From Spinactinospora alkalitolerans (GTDB lineage Bacteria; Actinomycetota; Actinomycetes; Streptosporangiales; Streptosporangiaceae): a stretch of DNA of 64,000 bases. Each line of letters begins with the position of its first letter. The stretch's first letter is position 1. Positions 47,018-56,216 of the stretch are shown piece after piece. The notes below the pieces were generated by a model. It searched no databases. It saw only the letters and a program-made list of their open reading frames with translations, and had not been told where the DNA came from. Both the position numbers and the translations under genes were made by a program. Location: contig NZ_JACCCC010000001.1 of NCBI RefSeq assembly GCF_013408795.1, positions 3,472,001 to 3,536,000 on the forward strand, in the 5' to 3' direction.

Positions 47018-47075
47018 CCACAGGAGCGACACCCCGCATTCCCATCCCGCTCACACACGGACAAGGAGTCCCTCG

Positions 47076-48296
47076 ATGAACATGGAACGGCTGAAGAGGA
47101 TCCACAACGGCCAGCGGACGCAGCCGACATTCTCCCCTGCGGAGATGGAGCGCCGAGTGGCCGGGCTGCGCGAGCAGATGAGCCGAATCGGCGTCGACGC
47201 CGTGGTGTTCACCAGCTATCACAACGTGAACTACTACAGCGACTTCCTCTACACCGCGTTCGGCCGTAACTACGCGCTGGTGGTCACCGCGGATCGGCAC
47301 GTGACGATCTCGGCGAACATCGACGCCGGCCAGCCATGGCGACGCAGCTTCGGCGACAATGTCGTCTACACCGACTGGCGACGGGACAACTTCACGCACG
47401 CGGTCACCACCGTGCTCGGCGACGCAGACGTGCGGAGCGGTCGACTCGGAGTGGAGGACGACCACATCCCTCCGCTGCTGCGCGCCCAGATCGCCGACGC
47501 CCTGCCGGGCTTCGAGCTCGTCGACGTGTCCGCAGCGACCATGGCGCAGCGGATGGTCAAATCGGCGGAGGAGATCGCGCTGATCAAGGAGGGCGCGCGC
47601 ATCGCCGACCTCGGGGGAACGGCGGTGGTCGAGGCGGTCGCCGCCGGTGTGCCGGAGTACGAGATCGCGTTGGCCGGAACTCAGGCGATGGTCCGCGAGA
47701 TCGCGCGGACGTTCCCTCACGCGGAGCTACGCGACAGTTGGGTGTGGCTGCAGTCCGGCGTCAACACCGACGGTGCGCACAACTGGCCCACCTCGCGCGA
47801 GGTGCGGCGCGGCGACATCCTCAGTCTGAACTGCTTTCCGATGATCGCCGGCTACTACACCGCGCTGGAGCGTACTCTGTTCTACGGTGAGCCCAGCGCC
47901 GACCACCTCCGTTACTGGAAGGTCAACACGGCGGTCCATGAGCGCGGGCTCAAGCTCATCCGGCCCGGCGCGGTGTGCCGGGACATCGCCGCCGAGCTGA
48001 ACACGATCTACGAGGCCGAAGGGCTGCTCGGCAACCGTACCTTCGGCTACGGGCACTCCTTCGGTGTGCTGTCCCACTACTACGGTCGGGAGGCCGGCCT
48101 GGAACTGCGTGAGGACATCGAGACCGTGTTGGAGCCGGGCATGGTCGTGTCGATGGAGCCGATGATCATGATCCCGGAAGGAAAGCCCGGGGCGGGCGGG
48201 TACCGCGAGCATGACATCCTCGTGATCACCGAGGACGGCGCGGAGAACATCACCGGATTCCCTTACGGCCCTGAACACAACATCATCGACGCCTGA
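47076..48296 (+). CDS. Creatinase (creatine amidinohydrolase)
   Basis: 406 residues, matching Pseudomonas-type creatinase along its whole length as I remember it. Shared features include TSYHNVNYYSDFLYTAFGR, QPWRRSFGDNVVYTDWRRDN, SGVNTDGAHN (catalytic histidine region), DILSLNCFPMIAGYYTALER and FGYGHSFGVLSHYYGREAG. It has the pita-bread (M24 peptidase) fold without a metal cofactor and splits creatine into sarcosine and urea. AAGGAG lies seven bases before ATG 47076. Its product, sarcosine, is the substrate of the facing sox operon. Confidence 0.93.
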   Translation: MNMERLKRIHNGQRTQPTFSPAEMERRVAGLREQMSRIGVDAVVFTSYHNVNYYSDFLYTAFGRNYALVVTADRHVTISANIDAGQPWRRSFGDNVVYTDWRRDNFTHAVTTVLGDADVRSGRLGVEDDHIPPLLRAQIADALPGFELVDVSAATMAQRMVKSAEEIALIKEGARIADLGGTAVVEAVAAGVPEYEIALAGTQAMVREIARTFPHAELRDSWVWLQSGVNTDGAHNWPTSREVRRGDILSLNCFPMIAGYYTALERTLFYGEPSADHLRYWKVNTAVHERGLKLIRPGAVCRDIAAELNTIYEAEGLLGNRTFGYGHSFGVLSHYYGREAGLELREDIETVLEPGMVVSMEPMIMIPEGKPGAGGYREHDILVITEDGAENITGFPYGPEHNIIDA

Positions 48297-48311
48297 TCGA
48301 TCGACGACGCT

Positions 48312-48351
48312 CCGAAGCGCGCGGAACCCCTCAGGTTTCCGCGCGCTTCGG
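48312..48351 (+). terminator. Strong hairpin terminator after creatinase
   Basis: A perfect 15-bp stem (CCGAAGCGCGCGGAA at 48312-48326 and its complement at 48337-48351) with a 10-base loop follows the creatinase stop codon by 15 bases. Confidence 0.85.
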
Positions 48352-48407
48352 CTCCCGCTGGGGCACGGCGCGCACGGATAACCTGAGGCGGAGGAGCTCG
48401 CACCACC

Positions 48408-49220
48408 ATGACACACAGCGATGAGCCCGAGCGGCACGAGCACCGGAATCCCCCATCGGTGCTACACAACGGAATCCGGGTCCTGCGCGCCTTCTCCGTC
48501 GGAGAACCGGCTCTGGGCGTCACCGAGATCGCCCAGAGGGTCAATCTGCACAAGAGCACGGTCTCCCGGATTCTCGGTCAGCTCGAGCACGAGGACCTCG
48601 TCGTGCGCGACTTCGAGAGCGGCCGGTTCCGCCTCGGCCTGGGGCTGATCGGCCTGGCCGGGCCGCTGCTGGCCAACCTCGATGTGCGCCGCCTCGCCCA
48701 TCCCGCACTGGCCGAGCTCACCGAGCGTACCCAGGAAACCAGCGCCCTGGCCGTGTGGAGCGGACACGAATCCGTCACCGTCGAGCAGGTGTCCAGTCCC
48801 AAGCAGGTCAAACACACCGTGCCCATCGGAACACGCTATTCGACATCGGCGAGCTCCTCGGTCCAGGTCTTCCTCTCCGAGATGCCGGAGGGCCGGGTGC
48901 GCGAGCTGCTGGAGCGCGGGCTGCTGCAGGGCGCCCACCGCGACGAGCACGCGATCCAGCAGTACCTGAACCGGTTGGCCGCGGTGCGGGCCAGCGGAGT
49001 GGCTGTCAACGCAGGGGAAACCTCTGTCGAAGAGGTCGGCATCAGCGCACCGGTCCGGGACCACCGGGGAGGGATCGTCGCCGCGGTCCTGCTCTCCGCT
49101 CCCAGCTTCCGAGTCTCCCCCGAACTGCGCGGCCAGCTGGCCGAGGTGGTGCGCGACACGGCCCACGCGGTCTCGGAACGCCTCGGCGCCACCAAGCCCG
49201 GAGCCACCGGAAAATCATGA
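48408..49220 (+). CDS. IclR-family transcriptional regulator
   Basis: 270 residues. N-terminal winged helix (about 18-80: VTEIAQRVNLHKSTVSRILG is the helix-turn-helix) and C-terminal IclR effector domain (about 95-255: RRLAHPALAELTERTQETS, VPIGTRYSTSASSS, SGVAVNAGETSVEEVGISAPV). IclR proteins bind short palindromes as dimers or tetramers and sense small organic acids. It lies directly after creatinase, is followed by a hairpin, and is the best candidate to bind GCAAC-N3-GTTGC at both creatine-pathway promoters. No copy of that palindrome is seen before its own gene. Confidence 0.92.
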   Translation: MTHSDEPERHEHRNPPSVLHNGIRVLRAFSVGEPALGVTEIAQRVNLHKSTVSRILGQLEHEDLVVRDFESGRFRLGLGLIGLAGPLLANLDVRRLAHPALAELTERTQETSALAVWSGHESVTVEQVSSPKQVKHTVPIGTRYSTSASSSVQVFLSEMPEGRVRELLERGLLQGAHRDEHAIQQYLNRLAAVRASGVAVNAGETSVEEVGISAPVRDHRGGIVAAVLLSAPSFRVSPELRGQLAEVVRDTAHAVSERLGATKPGATGKS

Positions 49221-49310
49221 ATCGGGTCGGCGGGTGCTCGGCCGGCGAGGGCGGGTCGTCCGTCACAGGGATGCGGTCCCGGCGGCACGCGGAGGACTCG
49301 ACTCTCTTCG

Positions 49311-49327
49311 CGGGCCTCCGAGGCCCG
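49311..49327. terminator. Bidirectional hairpin between converging genes
   Basis: CGGGCCT-CCG-AGGCCCG is a perfect 7-bp stem with a three-base loop, flanked by CTTC and GAAG that extend the pairing. It lies between the IclR gene and the converging deacetylase gene. Confidence 0.6.
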
Positions 49328-49399
49328 GGGAGCAAGAAGAGGCCCCGCCATCCCGCCAACGCCGCGCGAGAGCCGGGAGACCCTCGCGCGGCGGGCACA

Positions 49400-50299
49400 T
49401 CACCTGGACTCGGGCGCGGGGGAGGCCTCGGCCCGCAGCCGTTCATGCACGCGCGCCGGACCGCACACCCTCTCAGCGTGCGCGGCGATCTCACGCAGCG
49501 GTGCGACCCACATCCCGTCCAGATGCTTGACCTGCTCGATCAGTCGTTCAAGGGCGTGGGCCTTGGCCGGACGCCCCGACAGGAACGGATGGTTGGTCAG
49601 CACGAAGCAGCCGCCCTCGGCGTGCCGCGCCCGCGCCTCGAGCAGCCACATCTCCAGGGCCTTCTCCGGACTCTCGATCACACCGCTGCCGGTCCACCCC
49701 GGGTAGAAGGCGTACTGCTCCCAGTCGTCCAGCGCCCAATCCACCGGAATCTCGATCATCGACGCCGATCCCGGCCCGACCACCGCCATGCGGTAAGGCA
49801 TGTCGTCGTCGAGCAGGCTGGAGTCATAGCCGAACCCCCGCTCCGCCAGCAGGCGCGGGGTGTGCCAGTTCATCTCCCACCACGGCGCGCGGTAGCCTTC
49901 GGGCCGCTCTCCGCAGACGCGCTCCAGCGCGTCAAGGCCGCGGTCCAGGTAGCCGGCCTCCGTGACCGCATCGATCCCCTGCATCCTCTCGTGCAGGTAG
50001 CCGTGGTGGCCGATCTCGTGCCCGCCGTCAATGATGGCGCGGACGATGTCGGGGTAGCACTCGGCGGTGAACCCGGGCACGAAAAACGTCGCCCGCACCT
50101 CCTGACGCTCCAGCAGGCGCAGCAGCCGGGGGACTCCCACTCGCGGACCGTAGGACTGGTGGCCCATCAGCGACATGCGACCGGACGCGGCTGGATCGTG
50201 CACCAGCACGCACGACTCCGCGTCGACGTCGAAGGTGAAGGACGCCGCGGCCCGCACACCGTCGGGCCAACGGAACGCGGCACCGTTGTGGGATGTCAT
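49400..50299 (-). CDS. Polysaccharide-deacetylase-fold (NodB/PuuE-like) hydrolase
   Basis: 299 residues. The NodB homology domain has the catalytic Asp in SFTFDVDAES, the metal HxxxH-type motif in GHEIGHHGYLHE, and YRAPWWEMN. There is no signal peptide, so it acts in the cytoplasm. That favours small-molecule amidohydrolases of this fold (PuuE allantoinase, imide or urate-pathway enzymes) over cell-wall deacetylases. Its neighbours, an NCS1 permease and a PucR regulator, also point to nitrogen-heterocycle use. ATG 50299 is used; an upstream GTG at 50317 is possible. The substrate is not known. Confidence 0.82.
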   Translation of the reverse strand: MTSHNGAAFRWPDGVRAAASFTFDVDAESCVLVHDPAASGRMSLMGHQSYGPRVGVPRLLRLLERQEVRATFFVPGFTAECYPDIVRAIIDGGHEIGHHGYLHERMQGIDAVTEAGYLDRGLDALERVCGERPEGYRAPWWEMNWHTPRLLAERGFGYDSSLLDDDMPYRMAVVGPGSASMIEIPVDWALDDWEQYAFYPGWTGSGVIESPEKALEMWLLEARARHAEGGCFVLTNHPFLSGRPAKAHALERLIEQVKHLDGMWVAPLREIAAHAERVCGPARVHERLRAEASPAPESR

Positions 50300-50362
50300 A
50301 GCGCGCACTGCACACACTCCAAACGAAATCGAAGGGAAGCTCGGGGAAGGAGTCCGGCTCGA

Positions 50363-51886
50363 TCAGGAATCACTGGCGGCCGCCTTCTCGGCCCGGGCGC
50401 CGTCCTCCGCGGCCCCGGGTTCCGCAGACTCGGGTTTCGCGGCGAGCAATCGGACGGCGTAACGGCGGTGGACGCGGGGACCCAGCGCGGCGTACACCGC
50501 GGCGGAGACCACCCCTCCGGCCAGCCAGGAGAGGTCGATCCCGCCCATCGCCGTGGCGATGGGGCCGCGGAAGAGATCGATCACCCCGTACATAAACAGC
50601 CAGGTCGCCAGCACGCCGGCGCAGAAAGCGGTGATGGCGGCCCAGTTGACATCGGGCAGGCGCCGGCTCCCCACCGGGTCGAACAGCCGCTGCGTGTGCA
50701 CCCCGCCGCGCTCGATCCAGAAGAAGTGGACCAGCATGATCCCGCTCCACGTCGCCACCCAGGCGACCAGCGAGACCAGCCAGGAGTCGAGTACCGTCGC
50801 AAAGTCGCCCTGGTAGATGAAGAAGACGACGCAGAGCAGCGCGAAGACCCCCACGACGATGCTCAGGACGCGCCGCGACGTCCTGACGTCCAGCGCCTGC
50901 GCCGCGACGCCGAACGTGTAGATGTTGAGGATGTTCGTCGCGATGGGACCGTGCACGACCAGGAAGAGCACGGGGATCGCCAGTGCCCCGTAGCTCTCCA
51001 CGATCAGTTGACCGGGGTCGACCTGACCGTTCTTGGTCGCCAGCGACGCGCCCAGCACGCCGAGCCACACGACCGGGAGGAACTGCCCCAGCACGCTCGC
51101 CGCATAGAGCCTCCTACGCGGCACCCGCCTGCTGACGAAGCGCGAATAGTCAGCCGCGTAGGTGAACCAGGTGATTCCCCATCCGATCCCGATCGCGGTC
51201 ATGACAGCGGTCATCGCGGCGAACCGATCGGAGCCGCTGAGAACGGCTCCCGGTGGCCCGGCGTAGCCCCAGTCGATGTCCAGGCGGGTCCAAGCGACGA
51301 TCGACATGCCGATCAGCACGACCAAGGTCGGCGGCACCGTCCACTTCTCGAACCCCGCGATGGCGCGGTAGCCGATCAAGGAGATCACCACCTGGACAAC
51401 CATGATCAGCGCGGCCACGATCGCCTTCGCCAGGTGGTTGCCGGCCTCCGGGGAAACCAGGCCGAGCTCCCCGAACAGCGCCATCACAAGATCCAGGATG
51501 ATCCAGGTGTTGACCGCGCACCAGCCCACCGCCAGCACCGCCTGGATCGCCGCCGGCAGATAGCCGCCCCTGCGGCCGAAGGCCGCCCGTGCCAGCACCA
51601 TGCCGGTGACCCCGGTACGTTGGCCGAGCAGAACGAACACCCCGAAGAGGGACATTCCCACAAGGTTGCCCGCTACCAGGACGATCAGCGTGTCGGCCAG
51701 ACCGAGGCCCAAGTGGATCCCCAGCGCCCCGAGCACCCAGTTGATCGGCGCGATGTTCGCCCCGGCCCAGATCCAGAACTGCCCCGATACGCCGGTTGTG
51801 CGTCTCTCTTCCGGAATGGGTTGCAGGACCTCTTCGAGATCGTGTACGTCGCCGTCATCACGGGCCGCTGGAACCGTGTTTCCCAT
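50363..51886 (-). CDS. NCS1-family nucleobase/hydantoin-type permease
   Basis: 507 residues with 12 hydrophobic segments. It has WIWAGANIAPINWVLGALG in helix 1 (the conserved NCS1 opening), GRRGGYLPAAIQAVLAVGW, and WFTYAADYSRFVSR in the middle. NCS1 carriers import cytosine, purines, allantoin or hydantoins with H+ or Na+. GGAGG sits four bases upstream of ATG 51886. It is transcribed with the deacetylase-fold hydrolase, so it probably imports that enzyme's substrate. Next to creatine genes, creatinine or a methylhydantoin would be reasonable guesses, but this is inference. Confidence 0.9.
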   Translation of the reverse strand: MGNTVPAARDDGDVHDLEEVLQPIPEERRTTGVSGQFWIWAGANIAPINWVLGALGIHLGLGLADTLIVLVAGNLVGMSLFGVFVLLGQRTGVTGMVLARAAFGRRGGYLPAAIQAVLAVGWCAVNTWIILDLVMALFGELGLVSPEAGNHLAKAIVAALIMVVQVVISLIGYRAIAGFEKWTVPPTLVVLIGMSIVAWTRLDIDWGYAGPPGAVLSGSDRFAAMTAVMTAIGIGWGITWFTYAADYSRFVSRRVPRRRLYAASVLGQFLPVVWLGVLGASLATKNGQVDPGQLIVESYGALAIPVLFLVVHGPIATNILNIYTFGVAAQALDVRTSRRVLSIVVGVFALLCVVFFIYQGDFATVLDSWLVSLVAWVATWSGIMLVHFFWIERGGVHTQRLFDPVGSRRLPDVNWAAITAFCAGVLATWLFMYGVIDLFRGPIATAMGGIDLSWLAGGVVSAAVYAALGPRVHRRYAVRLLAAKPESAEPGAAEDGARAEKAAASDS

Positions 51887-51923
51887 GAGTGCCTCCGCAT
51901 GGCAGCAGTCGATGGCGCCATAC

Positions 51924-51948
51924 TTGTGGCCTGCGCCACGTTCCACAA
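51924..51948. promoter_or_regulatory. Possible operator between permease and PucR genes
   Basis: TTGTGG (51924-51929) and CCACAA (51943-51948) form an inverted repeat with a 13-base spacer in the 108-bp gap between the divergent genes. It is a plausible PucR-regulated site; the evidence is the symmetry and position only. Confidence 0.35.
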
Positions 51949-51994
51949 TGTACGATCCGTCGATCAGACGGGCGACGAAAATGGACGAATCGTC

Positions 51995-53512
51995 ATGGCG
52001 ATCCACTTGCGCGATGTGCTGCTGCACCCTTGCCTTGCTCCTGCCGCACCCGTCCTGCTGACCGGCGGGGAGCATCGCACCCGCGCGGTGCGCTGGGTGC
52101 ACTCCAGCGAGGTGATCGATCTGGCCCATCTCCTGCGCGGCGGGGAGCTGCTGCTCACCGGCGGACTGATGCTGGCCGAGGCCGCGCCCGAACGCCAGCG
52201 CCGCTACATCCGCGACTTGGCCGCACGCGGGGTCGCCGCCGTCGCCGTGGAGACCGGGACGGTGATGCCGCGACTCCCCGACGCCCTGGTTGAGGAGGCA
52301 CAGCGGCGCGACTTCCCGTTGATCCAGCTTCGCAGGACGGCCCCGTTCGTCGAAGTGGCAGAGACCATCAACAGCCTGCTGATCAATGAGTCAGTGCACC
52401 GGCTGCGGCTCGCGGACGCGCTGTCGGACCGGCTTTCGGCCCGGTTGACCTCGGGCGGTGACCTGCAGACACTGGTCGAGACCCTTGCAGAGGCCGTCAA
52501 CGCCGACGTCGGCGTCCGCGACGGAGCCGGCGAGCCGCTCGCGGCCGCGACCGCGCCGGGAGATCCTTCCGCTCGGCGTTCCGCCGACACCGTGGAAGCA
52601 CCGATCACCGCCTACGGGGTCGTCGTGGCACGGCTGCTGCTCACTCCCATCGCCGATGGTGACCCGGCGCTGCTCGACGCCGCTCTCGACCGCGCACCAC
52701 AATCGTTCGGGCTGGCGCTGCTGCGCACCCGGCCAGTCACGCCGGGCAGCCGTGCCACCCGTACTCTCTTCCATGCGCTTCGCCGATCCGCCCCTCCCCC
52801 GGCCCCTTTGGCACCGCTGGCTGCGGCGGCGGGCCTGCCCACTCCCGGCCTGTTCGTGGCGGTGGTCGCCCGGCAGGCCAGAGGAGGAGGGCGGCTCGGG
52901 CCGTTGGAGCACGCCATGCGGCTGCGCGGCCGACGGGTTCTCAGCCACATCGAGGACGATGAACTGCTGGCGATCGCCGCCCTCCCGCCACAGCGCCCCG
53001 GCGACGCCCGGCGGGCGCTCGTCGAGGACCTGCGCGACTCCCCCGGCGCTGAGATGCGCCCCGTCGGCATCGGCCCTCTCGTGCGCGGCGCCGAGCGCCT
53101 TCCGTACACCGTGCTCGAGGCGCATCGCTGCCTCGACCTCACCGATGCCGTCGGAGTCACCGACTCCGGAACCTGCGCGCTCGAACGGCTCGTGCACCGG
53201 TTGGACGCCGACGAGTTCCTACGCGACTTCGTCGACGAACAGCTCGGCGGACTCTTCGACCAGGACCCGGAGGTCAGCAGGCGGCTCCTGCACACCCTGG
53301 AGGTGTTCTTCGACTGCTCGGCCAACAAGACCGAGACCGCGCGCCGCCTGCATCTGCACCGACAGACGCTGTACCAGCGGCTGGACAGGCTGACGCACTC
53401 CCTCGGGCGCGACGTCACCGACCCCGCCGCCCTGCCCGGCCTCCAGGTGGCGGTGCGGCTGCTGCGGGCCGGCCGCACCATCGATGGGCCTCACGAGCGC
53501 GGCGAAGCGTGA
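51995..53512 (+). CDS. PucR-family transcriptional regulator
   Basis: 505 residues. The N-terminal PucR domain (about 1-125) has MAIHLRDVLLHPCLA, VRWVHSSEVIDLAHLLRGGE and VVETG-type spacing (AVAVETGTVMPRLPDALV). The C-terminal helix-turn-helix (about 430-490) has TLEVFFDCSANKTETARRL and HRQTLYQRLDRL. PucR proteins regulate purine and related nitrogen catabolism. Divergent from the permease, it is likely its regulator. ATG 51995 has only a weak ribosome site; in-frame codons upstream carry no domain. Confidence 0.88.
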   Translation: MAIHLRDVLLHPCLAPAAPVLLTGGEHRTRAVRWVHSSEVIDLAHLLRGGELLLTGGLMLAEAAPERQRRYIRDLAARGVAAVAVETGTVMPRLPDALVEEAQRRDFPLIQLRRTAPFVEVAETINSLLINESVHRLRLADALSDRLSARLTSGGDLQTLVETLAEAVNADVGVRDGAGEPLAAATAPGDPSARRSADTVEAPITAYGVVVARLLLTPIADGDPALLDAALDRAPQSFGLALLRTRPVTPGSRATRTLFHALRRSAPPPAPLAPLAAAAGLPTPGLFVAVVARQARGGGRLGPLEHAMRLRGRRVLSHIEDDELLAIAALPPQRPGDARRALVEDLRDSPGAEMRPVGIGPLVRGAERLPYTVLEAHRCLDLTDAVGVTDSGTCALERLVHRLDADEFLRDFVDEQLGGLFDQDPEVSRRLLHTLEVFFDCSANKTETARRLHLHRQTLYQRLDRLTHSLGRDVTDPAALPGLQVAVRLLRAGRTIDGPHERGEA

Positions 53513-53604
53513 GGGGCTCGGGCGGCCACTCTGCGTTGTTTCTCCAGGAGTTCCTCGCGGCAGCCGCGACAGCAAAGCGCGTACAGCTCGCCGTCCAACT
53601 CCGA

Positions 53605-53700
53605 CTCTCAGGAGTTCAAGGACGAAGCGGTCCGCATGGTGCTCGACGGGCCGCGCCCGATCGTCCACGTCGTCCGCGAACTCGGAGTCTGTGCCGCTGA
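53605..53700 (+). pseudogene. IS3-family OrfA fragment
   Basis: About 30 codons read QEFKDEAVRMVLDGPRPI then VHVVRELGV, the start of the helix-turn-helix of IS3-type OrfA proteins (YSDEFKxEAVRLV...). It is cut on both sides. Confidence 0.6.
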
Positions 53701-53702
53701 CG

Positions 53703-54096
53703 CTAGTCTCTGCGACCGGCTGCAGGGCGTGGGTCGTCGACCCCAGTTCCTTCAACTCCAGCACCCGCTGGCCGCCACCCCAGATACCGCGCCGACCGCC
53801 GCAAGTGATCCGTCGTGTCTTCGCCCGACGCCCATACGGGCGGAGCACGTCCGGATCCACCCCAAGCTGCTCCGCCAGGTGCACCACCGCCGTCCGCAGG
53901 GTCGAGGCACGTCATCCGGAACGAACCGAGCCACGGCGACGAGCACAGGGCGGCTGCAAAGCCGACCCCGGCCGGGATCGACCAACGCCACATCCGCCGG
54001 GGTCAACGCGAAGAACCGGAACAGCTCCTCCCGGCCGATTTCCGGGAGCCTCCGCAGAGTCTCCAGCTCCTCGTCGGTGAACACCTGCGTGGCCAA
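53703..54096 (-). pseudogene. Tn3-family transposase N-terminal fragment
   Basis: The minus strand starts with MATQVFTDEELETLRRLPEI, then REELFRFFALTPADVALVDP, as in the DUF4158 N-terminal domain of Tn3-type transposases. After frame changes it continues LAEQLGVDPDVLRPYGRRAK and ARYLGWRP. It ends against the IS3 fragment, so about 800 residues of the enzyme are missing. The adjoining stretch 54097-54293 holds nothing I can support. Confidence 0.7.
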
Positions 54097-54293
54097 CCAG
54101 AGCCTCCCGCCAGAACCCGACGATCACCGACTCAGAGCCTAGCGAGACATCTCCGCACGATTCTCGGCGACTACTACGGCGACCCCGTTGTATTCAACTC
54201 GAGTCGGCACGGATCTCATCTGGCTTGCGGACCTGACCGGTCGGGTTTGAGCTGTTTCCTCCCTCCGCTCTGTCCGAGACCGTTTGCTTCTAT

Positions 54294-55640
54294 TCAGCTT
54301 TCGAGGTCCTCGACTATCTCTTTCAGGGTCTCGATGAAGGACGAGATGTCATCGTCGGCCATTGGAAGGGATAGCGACAACTCACCGCGGTGCACGGGGA
54401 AGAATCCGCGGATCGCGAGCTCAAGCGAGAGGATCTGCGTCTTCTCGCTGTCGACGTTGTGCCAGTAGTCCCGGTGATTGCGAACCTTGAGATCCGGCGC
54501 CTTCATATAGCTGTAGGCCATGTGTGAGAAGCCCTGACCGTAGAGCAGGAGCGGACTCTTCCTCGCCTCGCTCCACTCGTTCAGCTCCGAGATGACTCGA
54601 GCGGACTGGGAGTTCAGCTTCTCGAATGCGGCGTGGTCCAGCGTCCGCATGCACGCCGTCCCGGCCGCCAGGGCGAGTTTGTGTCCGTGGTGAGTCCCGG
54701 AGATCGACACCTTTCCCGTTTCCAGCACGTCCATGACGTCGGCCGACCCGCCCACGGCCCCCAGCGGCATCCCGCCACCGATGATCTTGCCCATGACTGT
54801 CAGATCAGGGACCACTCCGTAGACGCCCTGGAGACCATGATAGCCAGCGCGAAGGCTGATGGTCTCGTCGAAGACGAGCACGATGTCCAATTCCTTGGTC
54901 AGCGATCGCAGCTGTTCGACGAATTCCTGCTCCAGCGTCACGAGACCGCCGGATCCGCTCTGCAACTCGAGAATCAGGCACGCAAGGTCGCCTGCGTGTG
55001 TTCGAAGGATCCGCTCTGCGCCGTCTCGATCGTTCTGTCCGAGAACCACGACATCATCAAGGGTGGCCGTCGGGATCCCGCCGCTGTCCGCGACAGCCTT
55101 GGGGTCGGTATCGGTGCCTCCGTCCTGATCCGGCTGAGTGTGCGACGAGATTTGAAGGATGTCACTGAAACCGTGGTAGCCGCCCTCAAGCTTCGCGATC
55201 TTGGTTTTGCCCGTGTAAGCGCGAGCGATGCGGATGGCACTCATGCACGATTCCGTTGCAGAGCAGGAAAACTGCACTTTCTCGACGGACGGAATGCGCT
55301 CGATCAGAATGCGGGCCAGGTCTGCCTCCGGCGGACCTGGGTTGCCGAAAGAGATTCCCGACGGGATTGTGTCGATCAGTGCCCGCGTGATCGCGGGGTG
55401 GCCATGTCCGAGGACGTTGACGGTGAAGTTGTTGTTGAGGTCGAGCAGCCGGTGGCCGTCGACCGTCTCGATGTGGGCACCGTCACCCTGTTCGACGAAA
55501 ACGGCGTGCGGGCCGAAATTGAACGAGTTCCTGCTGTAACCGCCAGGGATCACTTCCCTGGCCTCACGAGTCATCGCCGCTGATTCAGCGAACTTCGCGG
55601 TGAATTTTTTAAGACTCGATTCGATACTCAACCGATTCAT
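54294..55640 (-). CDS. Class III pyridoxal-phosphate aminotransferase (glutamate-1-semialdehyde aminomutase-like)
   Basis: 448 residues. It has PGGYSRNSFNFGPHAVFVEQ at the N-terminus, the PLP-binding SCSATESCMSAIRIARAYTG, VFDETISLRAGYHG (the Asp that contacts the pyridine nitrogen) and the lysine in VMGKIIGGGMPLGAVGG. The motifs resemble glutamate-1-semialdehyde aminomutases, but many such paralogues are omega-aminotransferases or racemases. Its GC content is somewhat lower than the neighbours. ATG 55640 is preceded by GGAG and overlaps the stop of a short upstream frame. In a catabolic setting with an aldehyde dehydrogenase, conversion of an amine to an aldehyde is a reasonable guess. Confidence 0.85.
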   Translation of the reverse strand: MNRLSIESSLKKFTAKFAESAAMTREAREVIPGGYSRNSFNFGPHAVFVEQGDGAHIETVDGHRLLDLNNNFTVNVLGHGHPAITRALIDTIPSGISFGNPGPPEADLARILIERIPSVEKVQFSCSATESCMSAIRIARAYTGKTKIAKLEGGYHGFSDILQISSHTQPDQDGGTDTDPKAVADSGGIPTATLDDVVVLGQNDRDGAERILRTHAGDLACLILELQSGSGGLVTLEQEFVEQLRSLTKELDIVLVFDETISLRAGYHGLQGVYGVVPDLTVMGKIIGGGMPLGAVGGSADVMDVLETGKVSISGTHHGHKLALAAGTACMRTLDHAAFEKLNSQSARVISELNEWSEARKSPLLLYGQGFSHMAYSYMKAPDLKVRNHRDYWHNVDSEKTQILSLELAIRGFFPVHRGELSLSLPMADDDISSFIETLKEIVEDLES

Positions 55641-55861
55641 TCATTCTCCATCTTAACAACACGCTCCGGGCGAGACGCAACATAATTCTGGGTATGCGTT
55701 CCGGCGGCGTCAACGCCCGGTTCGAGATCGCTCCAATCGGACTGGACGATCACCAACAGGTGCAATGCTCCAGCCTTCCGCCTGTGAGCCAGCGCGAGGC
55801 CATTCCGATACATGGGTCCTCGCCATGCGACCCGGTATGAACCGCATAGGCGATCCTCCAC
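55637..55861 (-). CDS. Short hypothetical ORF coupled to the aminotransferase gene
   Basis: 74 codons ending in TGA that overlaps the aminotransferase ATG (ATGA). It contains AGALHLLVIVQSDWSDLEPG. No domain is recognised. An overlapping frame (55750-56130, VFPSVDLIYEQGALPG) is also open, so this could be a single gene of about 150 codons broken by a frameshift. The ATGA junction suggests the last frame was once translated together with the aminotransferase. Confidence 0.35.
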   Translation of the reverse strand: MEDRLCGSYRVAWRGPMYRNGLALAHRRKAGALHLLVIVQSDWSDLEPGVDAAGTHTQNYVASRPERVVKMENE

Positions 55862-56083
55862 GATTCAGGGTCGTGCAGCACCGTGGTCCAACACAAATCC
55901 CTGACCCGCCATGAAAACGAGGCACCGTGTGGGAGTGCGTCCATAGCACACTGCTTGTGTGATTTATCCGGACCGGGGAGTCGTATTGCTCCTGGCAGGG
56001 CACCTTGCTCATAGATGAGATCAACCGAGGGGAACACCGTTGCGGAGGCTCCGTTCCTCGGACCATTCGCACTTGTTGCAACA

Positions 56084-56216
56084 TCACGCTGGGTCCACCA
56101 CGCGTTCGAAGAGGCGTTCACCGCGGACATAGGTCATATCGACCTTCATGTCCCGGATCTTCTCGGCCGTGCAGCTCGGCAGGTGCCGGTCGAGGACGAG
56201 GACGTCGGCTCATAAA
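56084..56216 (-). pseudogene. C-terminal remnant of a YtcJ-type amidohydrolase
   Basis: About 43 codons read ADVLVLDRHLPSCTAEKIRD then MKVDMTYVRGERLFER and stop. This is the closing beta-domain of amidohydrolases and aligns with the ends of the genes at 58035 (ANLVLLDADPLTVVPDDI) and 63426 (ANILVLDRDPLTCPTDDL). No upstream part remains: a stop codon precedes it directly. It is the trace of a third paralogue lost from this array. Confidence 0.65.

Noticed and set aside
48755-51994. Very long plus-strand open frame joined in frame to the PucR gene
   Set aside because: Up to 51994 it is antisense to the deacetylase and permease genes or overlaps the IclR gene in another frame. Only the part from 51995 carries PucR domains. 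High GC makes such long shadow frames common.
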